Source: Kuschelorhynchus macadamiae (Eukaryota; Arthropoda; Insecta; Coleoptera; Curculionidae). Taken from it: a stretch of DNA of 64,000 nucleotides. The translations under genes and the position numbers were made by a program. Shown in pieces: positions 1 to 10,642 of the stretch. The stretch spans positions 344,409 through 408,408 of the forward strand of contig JAUTXW010002188.1 in assembly GCA_030620095.1 (NCBI GenBank), in the 5' to 3' direction. Position 1 is the first letter of the stretch, and each line of letters starts with the position of its first letter. Under the pieces are notes generated by a model. That model searched no databases. It was given only the letters and a program-made list of their open reading frames with translations, and had not been told where the DNA came from.

Positions 1-1834
1 CATCTGGCGAAATGTCATGTCGCAAATATGTAAATATGAAAATTAAATTAAATAGCGCACAGGGAATCAAAAATTCATGAATTTTCTCTTACCACACTGC
101 CGCAAGGAAAAAAGTTATAACAATATAAAGTGTTTCGCCAAGGCTGTTTTACAAAAAATAGGTTACTTACTTCCTTTCTGCTACCTTCTATAAAATTTAT
201 AAATATAAAAATTAAGAATTAATTCCTTGTACTCTTACAGGAAGGAACTCCAAAACCATTGTAGAACTCTTGGTTTATGTACCCCAAAAATTTCACCATA
301 AACTTGTAACTATATCCCAAAACTATATCTTGAATTCTTAACCTGAAACCCTACAAACAATTGTTTGTCTTAAAAATAAAATCGACATGGAATGTGCAAA
401 AATAAGTTATTTACAACACAACTATTCAAAGACATTGCCTTACCTCTAGTCATCTAGAGGGCTCCTTCGACGTCAACGGTCACCAATAAAGGGAATTTCC
501 AGACATCTAGAAAGGCTTCTCGAGGACCGACAGCCAAAAACAAAATTCAGGACGCCATTCACGTGGTTGATCAACAAAACGGGACCAAAATTTATGGCCA
601 GATGATGTCCATAAATAGGCCTTAGGCTTTCAACAGCACTGCACTTTAAAATAATTTACTTATGGCATACTCTCAGTACTTTAAAAAATTGGTCCATTAA
701 GGCACTTTTATAAAGCCGGACACATGTTGCACCTCTAAGGAGAGCCAATAGAAAGGGACGAGAAAATCAGTTCCAGAAAATTCAAAGAAGTTTGACATTC
801 CCCTCCATCATTCTTCCTCACTTCAGACTTATGCCAACCTAATGCTATAAAATAAAATAATAATTACAGTGGAGTTCACTGCTGGCGCCACTAGTAGAAG
901 GGAGTAAGAACCCGATAACATTCGGTGTCCCCGAATACAGCTGGCGAATTGCTCCTGAGCAGAACCAAAATTATGACTTAAATGAAAAATCAGACACTGT
1001 CAAAGCTGGCTGGATGCCGAAAAATAAGAAACCAATGAAACCATAGTGACAGAAGAGAAAGGCAGGCAAATTCCGAATATTTATAAACAAAGCAAAAACA
1101 AATTTCTTTTGTCTTAATTTAGAGAAGTTGAAAATACTTTACAAAATTTAATCCAATGAATTATGAATAGAACATATTGAGGTATGTAAAATGTAATTTA
1201 CATAAAAGTCTTGATATTATAAGGTTATATTTAACTGCAAAGTTATAATGTTCAATTTTGTTTCAGATTACTAACGGGCTTAAAATAATGAAAAACCATC
1301 AGCAAAATGTCTGTTTAACATTCCATACCAAGCAAACATAAAGAAAGGCAGCTTGGAGAGATGAAAACAAAAAGTTATGTCAACTGAAACTTTCTAATAG
1401 TTCAAGTGTTCTCAAAGTCTTAAATTGATAATTACAAGAAAGAAGAGAGAACATATGTTTATCATAATTCACGTGAGTGAAATGGACTAAAAGAAGAAAC
1501 CAAAAAAAACAAAATATTTTATTGTAAATGAAAAAAATATTATTTTTATTAATAAAGAAGGCCAGTATCTTATGAACTAAAACTGATTATATATTCAAAA
1601 TATGTCACTTTCAATAGTAACACCCTATTAATAAAGATTCTATTAACTTTCTTTTATAAAGTGTATGATATGTAAATTTGGAAAAATCCAACTCGTAGAG
1701 TTATTCGACAGGATGGTGATAGAACACTGTGTAAAAATCAGTAACTATATAACTAGCCAAATTTTGTAATTGCCTCACTGTTATTATAAACTAAATAATT
1801 ATACATAAATTTGAAAATGTTATAGTCTTTGCAG
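1..1834. other. AT-rich stretch without recognisable genes
   Basis: I see no protein-family match, RNA gene or clear repeat boundary here. The sequence is AT-rich and full of stops in all frames, like the rest of the intergenic DNA. Confidence 0.5.
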
Positions 1835-2290
1835 CGATTTGTATTGCGATAATGCTACAAATTTTGTAGGTTCTAAAAATGAGCTTTTAGCTATTCAAAA
1901 TGTTGTTCAAGATAATCACTTTCAGAATTATTTAATTTCAACTAAAATTTATCATACTTTATTAACTTATAAAGAATTTTCTTCAATTTTAATACAAGTG
2001 GAAGCAGTTCTAAATTCTAGGCCTTTGTTACACCCATGTCTTCAGACCCGAATGACCTAGAAGCTTTAACTCCTGGCCATTTTTTAATTGGTCGCCACTT
2101 ACTGCTGTACCACAACAGGATTTAACTGATACCAAAGTTAATTTTGTAAAAAGATATCGTTACATGCAGAAGATTTTCCAACATTTCTGGTCACGATGGA
2201 TCGTGGAATATCTGCATGGTCTACAACAACGGACAAAGTGGCAGTTCGAAAAGGATCCAGAACTCAAGTCAATAGTTTTAATACTTTTCG
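1835..2290 (+). pseudogene. BEL/Pao retrotransposon integrase fragment
   Basis: This is a scrap of the integrase region of a BEL/Pao LTR retrotransposon. The first open piece (1839-2060) has the integrase core signature YCDNATNFVGS, where the D is the second catalytic acidic residue, followed about 50 residues later by EAVLNSRPL, the helix holding the catalytic Glu. A +1 frame change near 2040 leads into PNDLEALTPGHFLIG, which is the usual sequence just after the integrase core in Pao elements. Stops follow within about 60 bp. No LTRs, gag, protease or reverse transcriptase are visible on either side, so this is an old truncated copy. The family call rests on the order and spacing of these motifs. 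Confidence 0.75.
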
Positions 2291-2426
2291 TTTTTTATTG
2301 GTAAAGCATTGACTTTATCAATAAAAAAACAGAAATTGCTCAGACCAGTGTATGTGTATATGTCATATCTGAGGTCATATCCATGTCGCGGTGCGCTGTT
2401 ATCCGCAATAACTCACTGTTTGTAAA

Positions 2427-4340
2427 TTAATTTAATTCGACTGTCTTTAATATCGCAAATTTGTCAATGATTTTGTCATAAATCTCACCAGTACTTTCAG
2501 AAAGAGATACTAATAGTTCTTTTTCTATCGACGTTATTGATAGGGCTGCGAGTCTGTCCTGAAATATAGTATTTCGTAAATAGGTCTTAATTTGTTTTAA
2601 GCATGAGAAATCTTTTTCAGCCTATACACTTGTTACAGGGATTGTTAAGATTAACGTCGCAAGTCGATATACTTCAGAGAACACTGAATAAACTACAGAG
2701 TTTGTAAAACTGTTCCTCTCAGTAAATTATGCTGAGCTCATTTTTGAGGCGGTCTTTGTCGAACATATTTGGATACATTTTTTCCAACGAATTTATAGGC
2801 TGGAAGCAAATTCTGCTGCAAAGTTTTTATATTTTGACTTGTCGAGAAGTCTTATAAATTCCAATTTATGTGTGTATCAAACTTAATGTTAATCTGGAAA
2901 AGTATGCAATCTAAAATTTCATAAAATAAACGTTTAGACTCGTCAGTTAGATCCAATTCGTTCATATTGCGAGTTTGTCTACCATGTGGCAATCCTGTAA
3001 GCATTTTTGCTTTTTCCAAATATAGATTTATAACAGTCTTCAACGCTTAGCTCATTTAATCGTTGGATGTGAAATGCAGAAATCAACTTCTAAGTTATTC
3101 AACTGAAAAACTTTAAAAGAATTTCGATAATTTAAAAACTTTCCTTAAATGTAGTTGTTAAAAAAGCAAATTCAAAGTCAGAGAGGTCTTTTAAACTTGC
3201 CTTGTGAATATTATATGTGTCTAATTCGACGTTCTCGATCATTTCCTGAAACACTAAGATTAGTCCCTCCCAATTATTGGCGACCAAAAATAAAATTTTT
3301 GAGCGGGAATACCATCTTGTCTCACATGCTTCGGGAATTCGTTTTTGTAATATTTTGCTCAAGATAGATGTCCGTTTATAATATTTATGGTCTGCTTTTC
3401 AAGGTTGCGAAAAAGATTCTACTTTCTTTGATATAATTCTAACCCTGCTGTAAAATTAAATTTAGCCGATGGGCAGCACCATGTGTGTAAATTGCGAGTA
3501 CGGCATTTAATCTTATGCGTGTTTCTAGACCTCTCAATTTGCCAGCCATAACCGCGGCTCCATCGTAACATTGTGCTATTAGCTTCTCTTTCAAATTTAG
3601 ACCTTCTACAATACATACAATTCAGTTATACATTGGGCTTTTGCTACCATATCAGTTGTATCATCCACAATTAATTAAAAAAACGTACCCTCTGATATTT
3701 CCTGATTTATAAAGTCCTTCTCATATATTCCTCGATACAAAGTAATAATTCGTTTCGAATAGTTTTAGACTGTCCCGTAAATACAGTTTTTTGTTCTAAA
3801 TGTTCGACAAGTTCGGCATTACATTTAATTAAACAATTTAAAACTTCTTTAAAACTTCCCTTATTAAATGAAAATTCTGATTCGTCATGCCCGCCCCCTA
3901 AAAGCAAGTTGTTGTTTCCTCAGTAATATTGGTGTATCTATAGGGTATGTTAAAAGTAAACAGTTTTTCCTAACATCTTCATTGTATAATAATTTAGATA
4001 AGTGGGCATTTTCCATTAGTGCATCTTTAATTGTGGTCATATTTTGAGACAAGCGTACAAAACCTAAAGTATTCTGAATATGTTCTTTAGACGCTCTGTG
4101 TATTTAAACCGCTCTTGAAAAATTTTTGAAATCAGCATGCCCATCAAAAGTCCATACGTTTTTTGTTTTTCCAACTAATAAGCGAGGCCAACAAAATAAA
4201 ATCTATTTAAAAAAAAACTTCCGCAAATCCAGGTATGAGCCTGGTACCATGATAATTTAAATGAACGCTTGTATTTTGTCGACCGTCTTTCTTATCATTA
4301 CTTAAGGGACTTATTTGAGGCATTGGTCTATCTCTGTGAA
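2427..4340 (-). pseudogene. Decayed hAT transposase, ZMYM1/DUF4371 type
   Basis: Read on the minus strand, this is a frameshifted hAT-superfamily transposase of the kind annotated as zinc finger MYM-type protein 1-like. Near 3700-3907 is the DUF4371 stretch ending in FTGQSKTIRNELL. Near 3419-3616 is LIAQCYDGAAVMAGK, the RNase H-fold segment with a catalytic Asp, followed by THGAAHRLNL. Near 3290-3362 is ACETRWYSR. Near 2450-2620 is the C-terminal hAT dimerisation region, with FSCLKQIKTYLRNT and a closing stop at about 2427. Pieces lie in several frames with internal stops, so no active enzyme can come from it. A plausible hAT end, CAGCGGCGGCTCGG, sits at 4906-4919. I could not fix the other end. 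Confidence 0.8.
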
Positions 4341-4344
4341 GAAT

Positions 4345-5045
4345 TTTCCTTTTCTCGTCTTCGGAGCGCCTCGTAAAAAAATCACTTTTCGTCGATCACG
4401 GCACACGTACTCGAAAAAACTAAACATTAACACCATTAACCGAGTCCACCCTCCACCGACTTCCTAACACATTCAGACCACTTGCTAACTTGCAAAGACT
4501 TCTAACCCACATGCCCCGAGGAATCTTCAAAACATAATAATATGCACCGACATACCGACAAAAGAAATGGACAAACGTCTTTGCTGAAATATGAATGCAC
4601 GATTGCCATTTACTAAAAATACTTAAATACCTCTCAGAATTTCTATTTCAAATTAACTGCCAATTGGCAACTATGTCTACTACGTCCGCGAAAACTAGAT
4701 CGCCTCAGAAGCTTCCTGGAATATAGTTTTACCCGTAAACATACAAGCAAGGGGAGACCCTTTCATTCATAAATACCCGTTTGTTGTATATCAATCATTG
4801 CCCATGTGTTGTGACAGTGTGACAAAGACATACGAGAGAGAGAACGTCAAAATTGCGACTTCAAACATCGCTGTGGAAGATTTCCGACCAGAGAGTTTTT
4901 GGAGCCAGCGGCGGCTCGGTGTTTGGGGAAGATTAAAATTTTAAATTAAATTCAACTTCAACATGTTTTGTATTAAAATGCTTTATTATGCTTATATTTA
5001 TTTAATACTACTACTGATTCTAAAAAAATCGGTAAATTTCTTTTA
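4345..5045. other. Non-coding 5' flank of the hAT remnant
   Basis: No gene is seen. The stretch holds the presumed 5' untranslated part of the minus-strand hAT element, its possible terminal motif at 4906-4919, and about 120 bp of AT-rich DNA before the next repeat. Confidence 0.4.
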
Positions 5046-6840
5046 CCCGGAACTTCCCTTGTTATGAATATTTCCTTTCATTAGGAATAGCAAAGTGGAA
5101 CCCAATTTAGTTTCACAGATAGCCCTTTAGTATACTGTCTTCAAATGTTTTTATTGAGCACCACCTCCACTATATTTTACCATTTTCTTTACCTTTCAGG
5201 GTCCCTAGATGCCGAAAGACATGTTCTCTATTCCGTCAGTCTGTCTGTCTCTTCGAGGTATAACTAAAAAACTGCTTAACCGAATGACTTCAAATTTTGA
5301 TAAAAAATTGAGGGTCATATGAGGATGACATGGTAACATTTTGGTAAAAATCCAATTTGGCAAAACAAAATGGCGGAGTAGTGAAATGTTAAAAAATGTA
5401 TTACTAAAAATATAATCCAAATTTATCCAAAATTTTGCACAAAAATCAAGTATTAGGTAGGAATAAACAGGTAAAATTTTGGTACGAATCCGAGATGGTG
5501 CAGCAAAATGGTGGCTAATAAAATATTTTAAAATTCCGCTTGAAAATACTATTTAACGGACTGGTTTCAAATTGTGTGCCATAACTAATTGTTGTATAGA
5601 TAAAAACTAGTAAAATTCTGGTACTAATCCACGATGGTGGAACAAAATGGCGGCCAAATAAATATTTATAATCGAGAAGAAAATCACCCTCTCAGGTTTT
5701 ACATATTTTCAGATTTTAGCGTACCTAGATTGCGAAAAACATATTGTCTCAATTCTGTCGGCCTGTCTGTCGATCCGTCTGTACGCAGCATATCTAAAAA
5801 ACTACTTGCCCGATTGACTTCAATGATGGTTAAAAATTAAGCGTCATATGGGATTGACCGAGGGAATGATCTGGTAACATTCTGGATAAAATCTAAAATG
5901 TCAAAACAAATGAATGTTAAAAAATTATTACTAAAAAACTACTTATCCAATTTATCTCAAATATTGCAGAAAAATCAAGTAAGTATTAAGTAGAAATCAA
6001 CAGGTAAAATTTTGGTACGCATCCAAAATGGCGGCCTATTAAAATATTTAAAAATTCAGCCTGAAAAACTACTTAATTGACGCATTTCAAATTGTGTGCT
6101 ATAACTAATTGTGGTATAGAACTAGTAAAACTGCGGTATACATTCAAGATGGCAGAACAAAATGACGGCCAAATAAAATATACCTAATCCTGAAAAAAAC
6201 CCTCTAAGATTTTACATATTATAAGGTTTTAGCATCCCTATATGCCAAAAAATATTTTTATCAGTTCCGTCGGTCCGTCTGTCTGTCAGTTCGCGGCATA
6301 GTTTGAAAACTACTCATCAGAGCCACTTCAAATTTTAGTCAAAAATAGATGGTTATATGTGGATGACCTGGTAATATTTTGGTAAAATCTAATATGCCGG
6401 AACAAGATAGCAGCTTAGAGAATCGTTAAAAAAATTATTATCAAAAACGTTTACTATTCAATTTCCTCAGATTTTGCACATAAAACAAGTGTTACGTAGG
6501 AATAATCCCCGGAATAAACTGATAACATATTGGTATGATTATAAGATATCAAAACAAAATGGCGACCTAATAAAATATTTAAAAAATCGGCTTGAAGAAA
6601 CTACTCATTAGATTAATTTTAAATTCAACATGACGTAAGAAAATGGCGGTGTGTGTCAATGTAAAAAATACTTATATATAGGAATTCAATATGATGGAAT
6701 AAAATGGCGCCCAATATAAATGTTTTAAAAAATAGTATATATATGTGTTATTAAATGTACTATGTGCTGAACTAAATTGGGTCATACTTCACTCTTTCTA
6801 ATAAAACGAAGGACTACGATAACGAGGAATTAAAGGAAAT
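5046..6840 (+). repeat. Composite dispersed repeat, about 135-bp subunits, forward copy
   Basis: This is a copy of the most abundant repeat in the window. It is made of about 135-bp subunits, each with a core like AAAATGGCGG followed by AAAACTACTTA. Three subunits form a higher-order unit of about 515 bp that starts with CCCTAGATGCCGAAA and a TCTGTC-rich patch; such starts lie near 5205, 5725 and 6235. The ends look inverted: CTTCCCTTGTTATGAA near 5051 mirrors the CGATAACGAGGAA near 6820, and both are next to a shared ACCCAATTTAG/CTAAATTGGGT motif. No conserved coding frame is present; short open frames here are incidental. Confidence 0.7.
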
Positions 6841-7076
6841 TCACTGATTTTTTTGCACTGATTTTTTATGACATCCATTTTATACCGTCATTTTGAATTC
6901 GTACCAGTTAATCCATGCATCATATTCAATTTTGCTGCAAGATAATATGTAAATTGAATAAAAAGATTTTTTATATTAATTTTTTTAGACATTTTATTTG
7001 GCCGCCATTTTGTTTCTACGTCTTGAATTCGTACCACCATTTTATCAGTTAATCTCTATATGACCCTTAATATATA

Positions 7077-7366
7077 CAGGGTGAGTCAACCTGGCACCCC
7101 CCGTTTATTTCTTAAACTATTAGGATTAGCTGAAAAAATTAAATACAAAAGTGTTTGAATTTCAACAATATATATTTTTACGGTAACTGTTATTATACAG
7201 GGTCGGTCAAAATGCTGGGCGTGGTCTAAATGCAATTTTTTAAATAAGAACTAACATTTTTTTATTCATTTTCGGATTCTTCATAAAATTCTAGAAACAA
7301 AATTACATTGAAGTGATATAGCTAAATTTAACGGTTTATGAGATATTAATGTTTAAAAATTGTAAA
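7077..7366 (+). repeat. Left terminal inverted repeat of the DD41D transposon
   Basis: Mirrors 8743-9037. The outer part includes CAGGGTGAGTCAACCTGGCA; an inner second block starts TACAGGGTCGGTCAAAATGC at about 7195 and looks like a nested end motif. The inner edge is near 7366, at the tail of ATTAATGTTTAAAAATTGTAAA. Confidence 0.8.
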
Positions 7367-7520
7367 TTATACCTGCGGCATAACATAAGATTTGTTATTT
7401 TATTGTTTAGTTTCTTGGGCGACGTTACTTGTACTTTTGTAGGAAAAACACCAGTTGATGCAAATGTCATTTGAGGTTTTGTCAGTATTAAAAATTTTAC
7501 ATTTTAAAGTATAAATTTGT

Positions 7521-8584
7521 ATGGCGTTTAATCAAAAGTTCCCCATCAACGAATTAAGTGACATGATTTTACTAATTGGTGAATGTCAGCGTAAGATAAA
7601 AACTGCTAAACGTCTATACCAAGAAAGGTAGAAGACAGCCAAGCCGTGAAGTTCTAAAAAAAACTCTACATCGGTTTAGACAAACAGGAAGTGTTGCTTA
7701 TCCTAAAAAGAGAAAAAAAGAATTCATAATAAACGAAGACCATGAATTAAAGGTTTTGTTAAGTTTGGTAGAAAATCCTCAAGTAAGTTCACGAACTTTG
7801 GCCAATAAATTAGCTATAAGTCAAAGTACCGTTTCCAGAACATCTCGAAAACACAAATACCATCCCTACCATTTATCTTTGACGCAAGAACTTTATGATG
7901 ATGATTTCGAAAATAGGGTACACTTTTGCAGGATCCTTCAGATGCATATTAATACAGATGCGTTATTTTTAAAAATGTTTTGTTCACCGACGAGGCTTCG
8001 TTTAAGAGCAATGGTGTAGTTAATAGGCATAATAAGCACTATTATAGTACCACAAATCCCCATTGGATGAGAACAATTGACAATCAAAGAGTATGGTCTC
8101 ATAATGTCTGGGGTGGGATTCTCGGAAACCGAATTATTGGACCTCATTTTTTTGACGGTGTTTTAAATAGAGAAATGTACCTAAATCTTTAGTGAATCAT
8201 CTTCCAATTTTTTTAGAAGATGTTCCTATCCGAGAACGTCAAAACATGTGGTATCAGCAAGATGGTGCTCCGCCTCATTTTTCACTCAATGTTCGTCAGT
8301 ATTTGGACCAGTTATATCCCAATAGGTGGATAGGAAGAGGAGCTCAAATTCAGTGGCCAGCAAGATCGCCGGATCTCACACCGTGCGATTTTTTCCTATG
8401 GGGATATGTCAAGGAGAAGGTCTACAAAGTTCCTCCGATTGACCAAGAAGATATGAAGGACCGAATAAGGAATGCATTTGTTGAAATTATGCCACAAACT
8501 CTTCAAGGCGTCCTTGAAAATATTGAGAGAAGGTTGGAAATATCCATTCGACAAAATGGGCATACGTTTGAACATTTGCAGTGA
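7521..8584 (+). pseudogene. Frameshifted DD41D mariner transposase
   Basis: The gene would encode a transposase of about 350 residues that cuts and rejoins the element ends in the nucleus. The start is the ATG at 7521 (MAFNQKF). An N-terminal helix-turn-helix region of the DUF4817 kind covers roughly the first 60 residues, followed by a second HTH around SRTLANKLAISQSTVSR. The catalytic core shows FTDEASF (first Asp), QQDGAPPHF (second Asp) and SPDLTPCDFFLWG (third Asp, 41 residues on). Three breaks are visible: a frame change at about 7629 next to a stop, another at about 7980, and a stop plus frame change near 8190. The gene ends at 8584. The breaks make it a pseudogene; the family call is firm. 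Confidence 0.85.
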
Positions 8585-8742
8585 ATTTAACGGTATAACC
8601 TGTTTTAAGTTTAGGTTGTAAGTTTTAAGTGGTGTTTTTTTATATTTTTGGTATTCTTGAATTACCTCGTATACTTACTACGTATTACTTCGAAATAATT
8701 CATGTTATAAATAAATAACGTTGTGAAGATTCACAGGTCTTT

Positions 8743-9037
8743 TTTACAATTTTCAAACATTAATATCTCATAAACCGTTAAATTTAGCTATATCACTTCA
8801 ATATAATTTTTTTTCTAGAATTTCATGAAGAATCCGAAAATAAATAAAAAAATGTAAGTTCTTATTTAAAAAATTGCATTTAGACCACGCCCAGCATTTT
8901 TGACCGACCCTGTATAATAACAGTTACGGTAAAAATATATATTGTTGAAATTCGAAACACTTTTGTATTTAATTTTTTCAGCTAATCCTAACAGTTTAAA
9001 AAATAAAAGGGGGGTGCCACTTGGTTGACTCACCCTG
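8743..9037 (-). repeat. Right terminal inverted repeat of the DD41D transposon
   Basis: Reverse complement of 7077-7366, ending GTTGACTCACCCTG next to TATA. It carries the same inner block (GACCGACCCTGTA at about 8900). Confidence 0.8.
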
Positions 9038-9430
9038 TATACAAAACTTAAAATTTACCTAATAAGTAGTTTTATAGACTGATTTTTTTAAAATAGTTTA
9101 TTAGGCCGCCATTTTGTTTTGATGTTTTGGATTCATATCAAAATATTTCAGGTTGATTTCTTGGTTTTTGTGCAAAATTTGAGGTAAACTGAATAGTTTG
9201 TTTTAATGTAATAATTTTTTTAACATTTCACTAGGCCGCCATTTTGTTCCGTCATATTGAATTTTAATCAAAATAATACCCAGTCATCCCCATATGATCC
9301 TTAATTTTTAATTAAAATTGGTCAATCGTGTAATTAGTTCTTAGCTAGGTCGCGAACTGACAGACATACAAATGGAATTGAGGAAACATATTATTTGGCA
9401 TCTAGGGACCCTAAAACTTAAATATAGGTA

Positions 9431-10561
9431 TGTAAAACCTGCAAATTTTTTCATATATTTTTGAGTTCATTCGAGCTAAATTCTCTTAAAACGGTATTTC
9501 TGGTAAGCGCTTTGCATAATTTAACTTAGAATTATAGAAAAATAAATTTTGCTTTAAAATTATTTGAAATAATATAGTAATTTTTTCTTAAAATATTAAT
9601 AAAGCATATAATTATTTGCAAATAACAAACAAATAAAGCATGCCATTTCCCTAGACTTCGGCAGTTCTTGAAAATATACTACCAATAATTTCTAAAACAG
9701 CATAACAAAATCTTATATTTACCGTATTTTAAAAACGAGCTGAACGTTTGAATTATTCAATAGACTCTTGCAGTAGCACTTTATCTCGGACTCAGACTCA
9801 AATACATTTTATAACTAATATGTCTATCATGTTTCTGACCCAATCTCTGTCAGATATTATTTTTTATTTATACCAAGTAAATCTGTTATTAAAACGATTC
9901 ACGAAATTAGGGCAATAAAACTGTATAGATTTTGTCATCGTACTGACATATACTATTTGCAAAACGAATGTTTTAACCTAGTAAAATTCCGGGATTTAGT
10001 AAATATGAGCCATGGAACTGAAATTCGGCACTTATCACGAAAATAGGGACATTTGATATTTTCAACCTCTAACACTGACCGCCGCGAAATGAAAAAAATC
10101 ATTAAATGTTTTTTATTCTAGTACATTTTATCAAAGAAGTTAACAGTTATATCTACTAACATAGGTATTATAATTGCCCAACAAACGACTTGTAAAGAAT
10201 AATAATTTCTCATCATTTGTATTTCATTTCAAAGATGCTAAATGTTACCCTACTGAAAAGGTGGCGTTCTAACCTTAACCTAACCAGCCTGTGAAAGAAC
10301 AATTCCAGCTTAAAAGTAACTAGTTTTCCGCAAACTTGACACTCGAGAACCATTTTAAGGACTTTCAAAGAGTTATCTCACCAAAAAAATACACTACACA
10401 CTAAATATCCGCAAAAATGACAAATTCCTACTTAAAAACACAATGCACAACACAAAATACTATAAACCCGCGCCATAAGGTTAGAAATTTGGCAGGATTA
10501 ACAATGGTTATGATACCGGTGGGTTTGAATATGTACAAGTTCTAACGAATTGTTTATCAAT
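9431..10561. other. AT-rich stretch without recognisable genes
   Basis: No protein or RNA family is recognised. Open frames are short and without known motifs. Confidence 0.45.
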
Positions 10562-10634
10562 GGTACAATAGCGCAATTGGTTAGAGCGATGGAATAGTGA
10601 TCCAGAGGTGCAGGTTCGATCCCCGTTCGTACCA
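10562..10634 (+). tRNA. tRNA-like gene, isoleucine-like body with anticodon loop reading AGT
   Basis: The 73-nt stretch folds as a cloverleaf: acceptor GGTACAA/TCGTACC with discriminator A, D arm with GCGCAATTGGTTAGAGC, anticodon stem ATGGA/TCCAG, and T arm with the standard GGTTCGATCC. Both internal promoter boxes are good (A box TAGCGCAATTGG, B box GGTTCGATCC), and TTTT at 10639-10642 could end transcription. The body is closest to an insect isoleucine tRNA, but the seven-base loop ATAGTGA places AGT at positions 34-36, which would read threonine codons. There is one mismatch in the acceptor (A6-C67) and one in the T stem (A51-C63). It may be a functional tRNA, a tRNA pseudogene, or the head of a tRNA-derived SINE; no SINE body or tail is evident. 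Confidence 0.6.
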
Positions 10635-10642
10635 TAACTTTT

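Larger units (their letters stand above)
7077..9037. mobile_element. IS630/Tc1/mariner element, DD41D (rosa-like), with long inverted ends
   Basis: This is a complete but inactive DNA transposon of 1.96 kb. Its ends CAGGGTGAGTCAACC... and ...GGTTGACTCACCCTG are inverted copies flanked by TATA on both sides, consistent with TA target duplication. The inverted repeats are unusually long: 7077-7366 matches the reverse complement of about 8743-9037, with small differences. Between them lies a single transposase frame, now frameshifted. The insertion site is inside the composite repeat. The spacing of the catalytic Asp residues (41 between the second and third) fits the rosa group of Tc1/mariner elements. 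Confidence 0.85.
6870..9430 (-). repeat. Same composite repeat, reverse copy, split by a mariner
   Basis: The same subunits (here read as GGCCGCCATTTTG) run in reverse at 6870-7076 and 9038-9430, ending with GGCATCTAGGGACCCT near 9400, the reverse of the forward copy's start. The DD41D transposon at 7077-9037 interrupts the copy, so the repeat is older than that insertion. With the forward copy at 5046-6840 it forms a head-to-head, foldback-like pair. Confidence 0.65.

Noticed and set aside
3155..3367. A 70-residue plus-strand frame
   Set aside because: It is the antisense shadow of the minus-strand hAT remnant.
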